DNA of 64,000 bases, taken from NCBI GenBank assembly GCA_029641185.1, contig JAPWGK010000015.1, forward strand, positions 62,001-126,000, in the 5' to 3' direction. Position numbers and translations under genes: made by a program. A model generated the notes under the pieces. It worked only from the letters and a program-made list of their open reading frames with translations. It had not been told where the DNA came from and made no database searches. This document shows, piece by piece, positions 20,660-31,190 of this stretch; positions within the stretch are counted from its first letter, which is position 1, and each line of letters starts with the position of its first letter. This DNA is from Pseudofabraea citricarpa. Taxonomy: Eukaryota > Ascomycota > Leotiomycetes > Helotiales > Dermateaceae.

Positions 20660-20767
20660 CGCTGCTGCTGGGAGTCGAACCCAGAGGTCCGAAGACACCT
20701 CTGCTACCTCCAATATTCCAAGACTAGGCAACAGAGGATCCAGAACACCGTATCTGGCGACAGCAGC
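20660..20767 (-). ncRNA. tRNA-like Pol III RNA, copy 3
   Basis: Same plan: acceptor stem GCTGCTG/CAGCAGC, D-like arm CCAGA-TACGGTGT-TCTGG, and a central arm of 11 bp (CCTCTGTTGCC with GGTAGCAGAGG, two G-T pairs) closing an 18-nt loop. The cUUCGg hairpin and T arm are identical to the other copies. TTTTTT follows after the 3' end. Spacing between copies is 115-130 bp, so the cluster is a tandem array. The central arm differs in sequence and length in each copy while its stem pairing is kept. Confidence 0.65.
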
Positions 20768-21527
20768 CATAGTGTTTAATTTGTTTGACTTCCGTTTTTC
20801 TTAATTTGATAAATAACGACCTTTCGTGCCTTATCACTCAGCGAATCACAAAACAGCTGAGCTCCTGTTAACCTCTCATATCGAGTTCAAGAACAGGGGC
20901 TGGACGCGGATGCCACTAGTATTTAAATCTGGGAACTGGTGCAATTATCTTTGACGTTACTTTTCCATAACTTTTTGATCTTGACTCACAAGCTTGCACT
21001 CTAATAATCGTCCAAATTTTATTTTCTTCTTGCAATTCAAATTATTTAAATATTCCTTTCTGGCGCGAGATCTTTCACTAATTATAATGCTTAGAAACAA
21101 ATAGCTAACATCACGCTAACCTGATGGCTAATATAAAGCAGATTCGTGGTCCAGTGGTGGTCGCATGATCTTATGTCAAGTTGTCTTGCGCGGATGAACT
21201 AATAATCCGAGAACGTACCGAGTGGCCTGAAGTAAACAATGGAATATCATCCGGGCACATGAACAGCACTATAACCTCATCGCCAATCTCTCCAGAAGGT
21301 TGTTTGTCATTCCCGCATTCCTTTTTGGGGTTTTACTGCCGATGTGCATCTCAAAGATTTTTGATAATACCTTGGCACTAAAACACCATGAGCTGAGGCG
21401 TCCATGGGCATTTCCATCTGACGATTGCGTGCACAAGCGCCTGTCATGTAAGACGATTCAGAAACTTCAAACTATCAGAAAACACCAATTGTTACTGATT
21501 CACATTTCCAAGTTGTACTTGAGCTAG
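20768..21527. other. Intergenic
   Basis: Upstream side of the RNA cluster and of the kinase pseudogene. AT-rich. No additional RNA copy or gene seen. Confidence 0.45.
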
Positions 21528-22995
21528 ATGATAGCGCTTGGAGGCAGATTCAGGCAGAGGCTGGGGCGCCTCCTCGAACAGCCACCTCTTCCGGCTAGAG
21601 CATATCCAAATTCTGGATACACTCTAATCGATACATCGCTGAGTGTCGAAGAAGAAAGCAACATAGATTACAATCCTCTCAGATTCTATCCAGTTCGAAT
21701 TGGTGAAGTTTTACAACCAAGGTATCAAGTAGCTGGAAAGCTCGGATACTGATCATCCTCTACGGTCTGGTTGTGCCGAGATCTAAAGTAAGAGAACTAT
21801 CTGGGAATTCTTCATACTCAAAACTAACAATATATAGGAACCGCAATTTTATTGCGCTCAAAATATATACTACTAGCTCCAAAGCAAATAGAGAGGTATC
21901 GGTTTATAAGCATTTGCAGAATGTGGGGTCAAGTCATGATGGGAAAGCCCGTGTTCGAGGCTTGTTGGATTCTTTTGTACTGCAACAAAAACACAGCGAG
22001 AACAGCCATCAATGCCTCGTACATCCACCTCTCGGGATGAGTCTCTGGGAGTTGATGAGGCTCTTTCCAAGATGCACATTCACAGAAGAGCTATTGAAGG
22101 CCACTCTGGTCCATCTATTCAACGCGCTAGATTATCTCCATACCGATGCAGGTATAATTCATACAGGTACGGTCAGACATTTAATTATATCTGTGTAAAA
22201 GATCCAGAAGTGTGCTGATGCCATTTAGACTTGCAACCTCATAATATCTTGCTCGGCATCAAAGATGAGTCGATCCTTGCTGATTATGAGAAGCAAGAAC
22301 TCGAAGATCCTAGGCCTCGAAAGATTGTTGGGGATCACATCTTCTACGAGTCTCGACCGCTTCGCCCTTCATTCGGGAACCTGGTGTTATGCGACCTGAG
22401 CGAGGCACGGTTTGGAAGTAAAGAGCATGATGACGATGTAATGCCGGATATATATCGCGCGCCAGAAATAGTATTAGGCATCAAGTGGGGTAACAAGATA
22501 GACATTTGGAATGTTGGCGTTATGGTGAGTGGCATATATATCTTTCTCTCAAATTCCCTAGCTTGTTCACATCAAGAAAGAGGCTTGACTAAATTATTCT
22601 CCCTCAAGATCTGGGACCTTTTCGAATCCAAGCACTTGTTTGATGGTAAGAATATGAAACGGATTCTCTCTGACAAGTACCGTCTCTCGGAAATGATCGC
22701 ACTCTTGGGGCCACCACCGCTTGAATTTTTAAAACGTAGCGAAAACAGTTTCAATTGTTTTGATAGAGAAGGTCTGCGCCGCGCTCCGTTTTCAGAGGCG
22801 CTGTACTCATGAATTGTAGGGACCTGGAGAGATCTCGTGCCTATACCTGACAATTCTCTCGAGGAATCAGAGACGCGGTTGCAAGGAGAGAACAAAGCCC
22901 TGTTCTTGAAGTTTATGAGGAAAATGCTGAAGTGGGTGCCAGAAGAGCGCAGCACGGCACGAGAGCTGCTTAACGATGCATGGCTTCAGAGCTAG
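21528..22995 (+). pseudogene. SRPK-type protein kinase, broken by two in-frame TGA codons
   Basis: Exons 21528-21787, 21838-22166, 22229-22524 and 22609-22995 join cleanly and would encode about 423 residues. Kinase landmarks: RYQVAGKLGY then SSSTVWLCRDL (glycine-rich loop), IALKIY (the lysine), HTDLQPHNILL (catalytic loop with HTD, as in SR-protein kinases), LCDLSEAR (a changed DFG region), YRAPEIVLG and DIWNVGVMIWDLF. A TGA at 21750-21752 replaces the third glycine of the glycine-rich loop. A second at 22810-22812 interrupts the segment before TWRDLVPIPD. All splice sites and the rest of the frame are intact, so decay is recent, or the stops are read through or mis-sequenced. Intact SRPKs phosphorylate RS-domain splicing factors. 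Confidence 0.75.
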
Positions 22996-24120
22996 GATCA
23001 TACGGTTACCTTTACACAACATTCTCTAACAAACATTCCACTCCACCCAAACCGATCAATTATCTATTGATTCCACGAGCTTATGGGTTTCATGAGCCCA
23101 ATTATAAATCTACACGGTTATTCAAATCTACTTCAATTTCTAACAAAGCCTTCCAAAACTGTGAACATCATAATTTTCATGGTTTATTCTCGGACGACGT
23201 ATCTTGACCTTCAAGATCTCAAAGGGCTATAGAGCAACTAAATGTAAGTGCCAGTTAAAACCCCCTCATCTCTTCCTTCGCTGTTCCACCCCCTATTATT
23301 TATCCATCTAAGCGAAGGCCAAATCGGGTTCAAGCGAAGCACCAAGGTCCACATACCGTACTCCGTATCCACCGAAGCCAACAGAATTTGAAGAGAATAA
23401 GGTTTGAGAGTTCCACTTTCCACTCTGTTAAGCTTTCATCTGAGCTATCCTTGAATCTCACTCGGTACAGTAGTGGTTACCCCTTATTGTTTTACTCTTC
23501 CATTTAATTCGGAAAAGAAAAACAAGAAGTGTATAAACGATGAGTTAGTTTCTGATTAAACGTCTACATGAACCTGTTAAATAGACAAGAACTTTTGAAA
23601 ATAGCAATATTTCAAAATAACGCCAAGACCGAAGCTAAACTCAAACCTCATCTTCTCTCGATACAGTGTGAAGAATACTCGGTACATTCGGTCTATTGAT
23701 TTCCGGACCGAACCTACACTGCAAACAGACCAGTATAGAAATCAAGTAAACGCAACCCATCGTAAGGACTTGGCATAGACGACTTTCACTTTTAAAGTTT
23801 TCCTGCCCCTTGAAAAGTGGAAGAGATAATAACGTAAGAGGCAAACCTTAAAAGAAATCTGGCAGATGAACCCCCTCTTATCTAATCTTATTCATTGGAT
23901 ATGTGCTCTATATAAGTTTAGCCAAGAGAGAAGGGTTCGAGAAGAAAGTGAGCGACCTACCAGAAGCAGAAGGTCTTTGAGGCTTTATTTCAGGGGCCAA
24001 AATTCAGCATATAAAATTCATCGTGCTCTGCCTTGAGCAGGAGAATGTAGGAAAGTAGGAATACTGACTTCTCTCACTACATTCATTCTTGTGTATTCTC
24101 ATCCCATCCCATTATCGAAA
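22996..24120. other. Intergenic
   Basis: About 1.1 kb between the kinase pseudogene and the FAD oxidase. Only short frames with no protein character. Confidence 0.5.
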
Positions 24121-25632
24121 ATGGGCATTCTTAGTGCCAAGACAGCAACACTGCTGCTCTCTTGTTTCACTGGTCTGAGCACGGCAGCAGACTTGCCCTC
24201 GGACGAGCCCTGCCTCTCAGCTTGCATGCTAGCAACTGGGATCCAGACATCATTTGAAGCAGTCAACAGCACGTGGGACAGCGATACCACACCATGGCAG
24301 CTACGGATCCAGCCCGATCCAACAGGCGTCGCATTTCCAAAAACGCATGACGAAGTAGCTGCTTCATTAGCATGCGCGCGGGAATGCACGACCAAAGTAA
24401 CAGCCCGCTGCGGTGGGCACTCATACGGGAGCTACGGCGTTGGCCAGAACAGCGGCGCGTTCGTGATCGACATGGTGAACTTCAAGAACATGAGCTACGA
24501 CGCGAGCACGGAGCTTTTCACGTACGGCGGAGGCAGTATTCTGAGCGACGGTGCCAGTTGGTTGTGGAATAACCATGCCAGACATTTCCCGCATGTGCGT
24601 GGGAATCGCGTTGGTCTTTCTGGATCCTCGATTGGAAGTGGGTTCGGATCAACTTCGAGGTTTCTGGGTACGCCAATGGATTATCTGCATAGCGTTGAGT
24701 ATATGCTGTATAATGGATCCATCGTCACAGCTTCCAAGACGGAGAATTCAGACCTGTTTTTCGTCGCGCAGGGAGCTGGGTCGTCGTACGGCATTCTCCT
24801 GTCGCTTACGACCAAGACTTGGAAACCTGTCTATGATCAGGTGACGAATTTCACACTCTCCTTTGGAGATGTCGATATCGAGACGGGAGTCGAGGCCTTA
24901 TTGGCGATTCAGGAGTATGTTCTCAGTGGCGATTGTCCGGACGAGCTTGCTCTGCGATGGCAGATCACCACTCCACCTTGGTCTGGTGCTGGTTTCTATT
25001 ATGGAGACCCAAGCACGTTCGATGCCATTATCGCGCCACTGATGGAACGATTGCCCGTCAAGGCGAACTTGACATCTGCTGTGGGAAGTTTCTGGGAGAT
25101 GGAGATCATCGCTACTCCCGGTCTGGATACTCAAGTTAACACGTTCCCACCTCGGAATTTCTATACCCAGGCAGTGGTCTTACGTACCGATGAACCTTTC
25201 ACATACGATTCTGCTTTTGCTCTCTACAACTCAACCACCTACTCATTCAATCGTACCGATATGACGAAGTTTGGCTTCATGGATTTATGGGGTGGTGTTT
25301 CGCGAGATATCAAAGATACCGATACGTCTTATGCCCATGCCAATAATCTTTGGCTCGTTCGCTGGGAAGGACGTCTTGCAAGTGGACTGACCGAATTCCC
25401 TGCTGATGGGATTGATTATCTGAGAAGCCAGATGAAGCCTTTCGAACAGCACTTGTTAGACCAGGGGCAGAAGATACACGGTTTTGTGAACTATCGAGAT
25501 ACTGCTCTCACTGAGGAGGAATGGAGCAGTCGTTTGTATGCGGATAACTATCCGAGGATGAAGCAGATTAAGGCTGCTATTGATCCAATTGCCATGTTCA
25601 ATACCAATGATCAAAGCATCCCATTGCCATAG
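24121..25632 (+). CDS. Secreted FAD-linked oxidase (berberine-bridge / AA7-like)
   Basis: Single exon, 503 residues from ATG 24121. A signal peptide (MGILSAKTATLLLSCFTGLS, cleavage near TAA) is followed by an FAD_binding_4 domain with RCGGHSYGSYG, where H100 should carry the 8-alpha-histidyl FAD bond. The second site seen in bicovalent members, a cysteine after the loop before GGGFG, is not present: the stretch reads VGLSGSSIGSGFGSTSRFLG. The C-terminal berberine-bridge-like segment contains FVNYRDTAL and ends YPRMKQIKAAIDP near the terminus. Several NxS/T sites fit secretion. The family oxidises sugars, alkaloids or secondary metabolites with O2 to give H2O2. The substrate is unknown. Confidence 0.85.
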   Translation: MGILSAKTATLLLSCFTGLSTAADLPSDEPCLSACMLATGIQTSFEAVNSTWDSDTTPWQLRIQPDPTGVAFPKTHDEVAASLACARECTTKVTARCGGHSYGSYGVGQNSGAFVIDMVNFKNMSYDASTELFTYGGGSILSDGASWLWNNHARHFPHVRGNRVGLSGSSIGSGFGSTSRFLGTPMDYLHSVEYMLYNGSIVTASKTENSDLFFVAQGAGSSYGILLSLTTKTWKPVYDQVTNFTLSFGDVDIETGVEALLAIQEYVLSGDCPDELALRWQITTPPWSGAGFYYGDPSTFDAIIAPLMERLPVKANLTSAVGSFWEMEIIATPGLDTQVNTFPPRNFYTQAVVLRTDEPFTYDSAFALYNSTTYSFNRTDMTKFGFMDLWGGVSRDIKDTDTSYAHANNLWLVRWEGRLASGLTEFPADGIDYLRSQMKPFEQHLLDQGQKIHGFVNYRDTALTEEEWSSRLYADNYPRMKQIKAAIDPIAMFNTNDQSIPLP

Positions 25633-28131
25633 ATACCAAGATTTGATATTCTTTGTATATTCTTTGACTAGTTTACCTTTTTGTATATAGATATTTCGAG
25701 GAGCGAATTTAAAAACGGCTTGCAGGGCTTATAAAATTTCATTTGGCCTTGCTGTTTGATATCTGATAATACCACTAAACAACTCTAGATGTTATCTTAT
25801 ATAAACCATCCAGTCTCATATACAGCGACGAAAACAAAAGGTTGAAAACTTACTCGACAGCAAGAATAATGCCGAAGTGGGCATTCTCAAATGGCCGAAA
25901 GATAAAAAGCAAAGAAGCGACACGTACTGCAGATCTACACGAAACAAAATACGGCACGGCGAGCAAAACTAGCATGACGGTCTAACGTAGAGCCCGAAAA
26001 GGATAGAAAAAATATCCAAAATCAGGCCATGAAAGAATAACGGAATGTACTGTTTTCAGATAGCGGAACCGGTATACGTACGTAATCCATCTACAAGCAG
26101 CACACTCCGGGCATCGGTGTTTTGCCCTAATTTGGTAATCGAGATACCCAGCTTGAAAACCACTCTCGTCGAGTATGTACTTTGCTCAGAGGTGTATAGA
26201 TGATGAGATAGCTAGTACAACGTAGTGCAGGCGAATCGCTTGATTAAGAATACATATGCGTTTGTTACACATGCAGGCAAAAACATCATGGCCAAAGATA
26301 TCTGTCATACACAAAGAGGCATATTATGGGTTTTATCCCGCCTGCACGATGATGCAGAAACAGTCAAGATCATCTCGGGAATACAATCTGGGTATTTCAT
26401 CAAGAATTTAAATGAGGGCCCAGACAGAGGTAAAGTTAGGTAAAGTCAGATGGCCCAACTTTCCCTGTGAGGTGACATTCTAGCATCCCGAAAATGGATC
26501 AAGCGAGCGCCATACAATTTACTAGTCCGGCACTCCGGTGCCTAAAGTGACAGGACCGTAAAGTGCTTGACGCGTTTTGTTATCTGTGCATGAGGAATAA
26601 ATTATCATGTCAGATCCTGCAGGGTTGCGATCTTAGGTCCTGCGATATCCGCCTTGTGCTCCGTAGTAGTTCGGGAAGGTGAGGGAAACACGTTTCTTGG
26701 ATTGGGTAACCGTCAGTTCTCATAAACAGTGAACACGTGTAATAATAATTTCTTGTTTAATTGCTCAAAGCTTCTCGCGCTGGAAGCGAGGAGAAAAGCA
26801 ATCGACACAAGATCTAAGTTCATTCCAAGCCGTCATACATTCATCTGAGCCAAACAAGCGCAGGAAAAGGCGTAAAAAGAAGCTCCACAGAGCTCAACTT
26901 GGGACGGGAGTAATATGCAAAAACGCCTCAAAAGAGCGATCATGTGGCACCAAAGCATGAGGTGGCTGATTAGAGTCCCTGTCTGAAATAGATTGCTGCA
27001 AACAAAAGCCACCACAGCGTCCCATGCCCCGCAACCAGGATTTCTCCGCAGCCGAAAAGACAAGGAATTTCCCCCAATGCCGAGACGGCTTGTATGTCGT
27101 CGGCTAAATGTTCAAGTCAGCACGGTCGTTAGCTGCTCTTGTTCAGACGACTCACCTCCAAGAAATAAATAAGGAGAGATCTTCGAGGACGAGATCATGT
27201 GGGAAAGGAGATAACTAGAAGTAGGGGAGACGTAGATAATCACTCCTGAATTGGTGAAAATGCATACTGCAGGTCCGGCAGAAGAATGGTGTGGTAGCAA
27301 GTCCACCACCGTCACTCGACCTGCAGAAGCGAAAAAGCCAGCCAAAGTAATGCGTGGTAAGCTAATATATTGTAGCGATGTAATTTGCTGAACGGTAGCT
27401 GGCAGGTCGAAAGTTTTTCCCTCCTGTATTCAGGCTGTGTGGAGTTGATTTAAACAATGCCACTTGAAACAGCGCCGTCGGCAGATGGAAAAGGGATTAG
27501 TTTTCCCCGCACATCCGGTCCTGGCATGATTGTTTTTCCATTCGCTGGCCTGGTCTCTCGGACTATCAGATGATCCATCCTGTATACTTTGGTACTGTCG
27601 CTCCCCTTGATCGTCTAAGATACTTGGACTCCTGAATTAATCCCTAGGGTCTGAATGTACAACGCGATTGGGTGCCATGTAGATCACCTTTGAAGATTAT
27701 TCTTCAGCCTGAACCTAGAACGAATCACTGCTCCAAGCCAATCCAAAGTCTTCGTTCGTCTGATATGCAAAGACCCTTCGCTCCCCACAGCGGTATTCCT
27801 CGCTCCGCAACTGGTAGAAGTTTTGCTGGTGAAGATGCTTTGCCCTGCTCACGAGCATGCTGGTAGCCGTGTGATGAAGGGGTAAGCCGCAGACGAGAGC
27901 ACTCAATTCAAATCGAGAGCTGTAGATCTCATGTCGGTTGAGTTCTCTCCGCCGGCTGGCTACCCGTCATTCCATCATACTTTCTTTTTTCGAAGAAGCT
28001 CAAGTCAAGCTCGGGAGACACATAGAAGATGATGGCTTGGCAGGTATCCAGATATCCATATAAGAAGCCACGATGGGCCTTCTCAATGATTTCTTTCCTC
28101 ATCCCAATACAGTCTTCACATTCATTTCATC
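25633..28131. promoter_or_regulatory. Long upstream region of the GH7 gene
   Basis: 2.5 kb without a supported gene. The part nearest the GH7 gene has a TATA-like CATATAAGA at 28057-28065, about 70 bp before the ATG. One GGCTAAA at 27102-27108 matches the XlnR/Xyr1 core reported for fungal cellulase promoters, and a GTGGAG near 27439 fits the loose CreA consensus. Such short sites are expected by chance, so regulation by sugars is only a family-based guess. Confidence 0.3.
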
Positions 28132-29555
28132 ATGATTTCTGCTGCTGCTTCTTTCGCTCTCTCCTCGCTTTTTGTGGCCGCTCGTGCCCAGCAAGTTGGC
28201 ACTGAGACTGCTGAGACTCACCCTGCTCTCACAGTCAGCCAATGTACAGCAAGCGGCTGCACCACTGCAGCAGCTTCCATCGTCCTTGATGCTAACTGGA
28301 GATGGCTGCATCAAACAGGAGGATATACCAACTGTTACACCGGCAACACTTGGGACGAGACAATCTGCTCGGACGGTGCCACTTGTGCTTCCGAGTGTGC
28401 TCTTGAGGGTGCTGATTATAATGGCGTCTATGGTATTACCACGACAGGAAATGCCTTGAAGCTCAACTTCGTGACGAAGGGTGCCAACACCAACGTTGGT
28501 TCTCGTACTTACCTCATGGAGGCTGGAAGCACAGACACATACCAGCTACTGAAACTGAAGAACCAAGAATTCACCTTTGACGTCGACGTATCGAACTTGC
28601 CTTGCGGTCTCAATGGTGCTCTGTACTTTTCAGCAATGGATGCAGATGGTGGATTGGCCAAGTACTCTACTAACAAGGCTGGTGCCGAGTACGGAACTGG
28701 TTACTGTGACGCCCAATGCCCAAGAGACATCAAGTTCATCAATGGCGAGGTGAGTAATAATTACTCCAATTTTTGGTCCTTCAATCGCTAATCATATGAC
28801 AGGCAAACTCGGTTGGTTGGAACGCAAGTGACAATGATCCAAATGCTGGTACTGGCGAGTTTGGATCTTGTTGCACAGAAATGGATATCTGGGAGGCTAA
28901 CAGTATCTCAACTGCCTATACTCCTCACCCTTGCTCCACTGATGGTCAGACTCGCTGCTCTGGCACCGATTGCGGTGTTGGCGACCGATACGCCTCGCTT
29001 TGTGATGCTGATGGCTGCGACTTTAACAGCTACCGTATGGGCGATCTCGAATTTTACGGACCCGGCAAGACTGTTGATACTGGCAAGCCCTTTACAGTTG
29101 TCACTCAGTTCATCACCTCGGACAACACTGCTACCGGAGAGCTGACCGAGATTAAAAGATTCTACGTCCAAGACGGCACGACTATTGCAAACTCACAATC
29201 TACCATCGCTGGCGTCAGCGGCAATTCCATTAGCGATGAATTCTGTGATGCTCAGAAGGTAGCCTTTGGTGACGAAAACCAGTATGCTGCCAAGGGAGGC
29301 TTGTCGAAAATGGGCGAAGCTCTCGAGAACGGAATGGTCCTCGTCATGTCTATCTGGGATGACCATGCGGCAAACATGCTTTGGCTTGACTCTCAATATC
29401 CTCTTGACAAGGATGCTTCCGAGCCAGGTGTTTCTCGAGGAACCTGCTCCCGCGATTCTGGAGTACCAGCAGACGTGGAGGCTGAGTCCCCAGGCGCTTC
29501 AGTAACCTTTTCCAACATCAAGTGGGGTCCCATCAACTCCACATTTGCTGCCTAA
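28132..29555 (+). CDS. GH7 cellobiohydrolase (CBH I type, no binding module)
   Basis: Two exons, 28132-28749 and 28803-29555 (53-nt intron, GTGAGT to GACAG), encode 456 residues. The signal peptide ends near ARA|QQVGT. The catalytic motif is EMDIWEAN: E232 (nucleophile), D234 and E237 (acid/base). The many cysteines ([31 protein letters not shown]) match the ten-disulfide GH7 core. Loop segments such as [19 protein letters not shown] and [20 protein letters not shown] place it with processive cellobiohydrolases rather than endoglucanases. It ends at the catalytic core (WGPINSTF), with no linker or CBM1. It should release cellobiose from the reducing end of cellulose outside the cell. Confidence 0.95.
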
Positions 29556-29965
29556 GGGATAGCCATGGATATCATAGAATGACAGACGAGGCGATTGGAA
29601 GTGTACATATCTTTCGTTGATAGGAACTTGGTTTTCCTTTTTCATTGTATATAGTTTCCGCATATTCTGCGCAGGTTGAAAACAAAATTTCCTCAAATTG
29701 AATTTGAAATTGTTGGAAAGAATTCTTGCGTACCAGATGACTGTAACTTTTATGAGTACTTGATTGAATAATTTGGAAAAAGAGCCTCATGTTGTGATTT
29801 CTATCACGTTATCTACTTACCTCTTCAGCTCGCTTTGCTTCTATGCAGGCGCTCCTCATTTGATACATTCTGGCTTTGGTATTGGAGGCAAGCCACGCCC
29901 GGGTTTTTATTTCTAATAGCAGCATAGCGCTCACCTATACAGTTTTGAATCATTTTCATTTATCA
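29556..29965. terminator. Convergent 3' region
   Basis: 410 bp between the stops of the GH7 gene (plus) and the methyltransferase (minus). Holds only 3' untranslated sequence as far as I can see. No hairpin terminator is expected for Pol II genes. Confidence 0.4.
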
Positions 29966-30987
29966 TTACTTCTTGTCTTTCACACCGATAACCCAGGTCA
30001 TGTAACCTGTAGGCCAAGTATGTTGCTCCTGCCCGCTCTTAATGGTCCAGCCATCGCAAGATGCCCCGCAGGTCTTCATCAGAGCCTGAATCTCTTCCGG
30101 AGTTCGTGTTCGTAAAGAGGATATATAACCATCGAAAACCAGCACGAATGGAATGACTGGTATAACATAAGTGAAGAACAAGTGTCCAGGAGATCTCCAG
30201 AAGTAAAACGGTGTTATAAAGAAGAACAAAAGGCCCATTCCGCAGATCGTGATTAGAGAAGAGGGTGTCCTTTCTTGTAGTTCGAATACACTTGGACAAA
30301 ATCAGTTGATGATATCATAAATTATAGACTAACTTACCCAAATCCATCTGATGTCTCCAAGGTGTTTTTGAGAATGGCAGAGCCCAAGGTATCGTCAAAA
30401 TGGTGAAAAGCCAAGTTATACAATCGAAAAATACTCTTACCCTCCTGGCGAGTAATATCCGTAGGAGCATTTGCCGCATCGACTGAGGTAGCAATAAAGC
30501 TTAGGTTTTCACTTCTTTTCGATGCCTCCGTCCAATCTGGAATATGTGGGTGTATGTCTGTCAAGATAAATTGCACCGCACCTTTCTGGGGCGCATTGGC
30601 AGCCTTTGGTGATCTTAAGGTGAGTCCATTGGCAGGAGCTGTCGGAGAAGTAGTCTCACGCGAGGATAGTTGTGCATTCAAGTCCTTCTCAATGTATGGA
30701 GTCGGCCCGCCTGCGCCAGCGCAGAAATCGACGTATGTATGCTTCATGACCTCATCGGAAAGCGTGCGATTGAGAGTAGTCGCCACAAGCTGCGCAGGCG
30801 AGGCTTTCTGTAATACAGGTACTCGGAAAGTCCATGCAAGAGTAAGACACGATTGTACTTTTTCGCGAAGGTACTGAGGAAACCTAGGAATTGTCAGTAT
30901 ATGCCATTGGCACGCCAATTGAGGTTATACTAACCATGCTTGATCGTTGATCTCATAGAAGTGTATACGGGGGCAGAGAAGAACCAT
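29966..30987 (-). CDS. Membrane-bound class I methyltransferase
   Basis: Three exons (30987-30935, 30883-30338, 30290-29966) join to 307 residues, starting MVLLCPRIHFYEIN. The SAM-binding motif I reads VDFCAGAGGPTPYIE (about residue 70). Further Rossmann elements are FILTDIHPHIPDW and FRLYNLAFHHFDD. Near the C-terminus two hydrophobic helices (MGLLFFFITPFYFW, then a segment with FFTYVIPVIPFVLVF) suggest anchoring in the ER or another membrane. The last part, SCDGWTIKSGQEQHTWP then GYMTWVIGVK, is a typical end for this fungal group. The substrate is unknown. The start lies only 203 bp from that of the divergent P450, so the two probably share a promoter and may act in one pathway. Confidence 0.75.
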
Positions 30988-31190
30988 CTTCGAATTCTGG
31001 GATTGTATATGTAGAGAGAAGGAAAGCAATGGGGGAGAAGGTGGTAACTTTACATATTTCTTGGCACGGCCTCAGCCTTTGAAACAAGGCTATGGCAACA
31101 AAGCTACTAACGCAATCGGGCAACTACCCGTTCGTATCGTATCATTGACCTCTTTCAATTCCGTCCTTCCCAACGACCTAAAAAGTTACA
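30988..31190. promoter_or_regulatory. Shared promoter of methyltransferase and P450
   Basis: 203 bp separate the two divergent start codons, short enough that both promoters must overlap. No named site is obvious. Co-regulation is an inference from the spacing. Confidence 0.5.

Noticed and set aside
20173..20767. Selenocysteine tRNA or suppressor tRNA explaining the TGA codons nearby
   Set aside because: The acceptor (7) and T (5) stems are of standard size, not the 9+4 fold; the D arm does not match tRNA-Sec; no TCA anticodon sits in a proper loop; and most fungi lack selenocysteine. The TGA codons fall in loci that look decayed.
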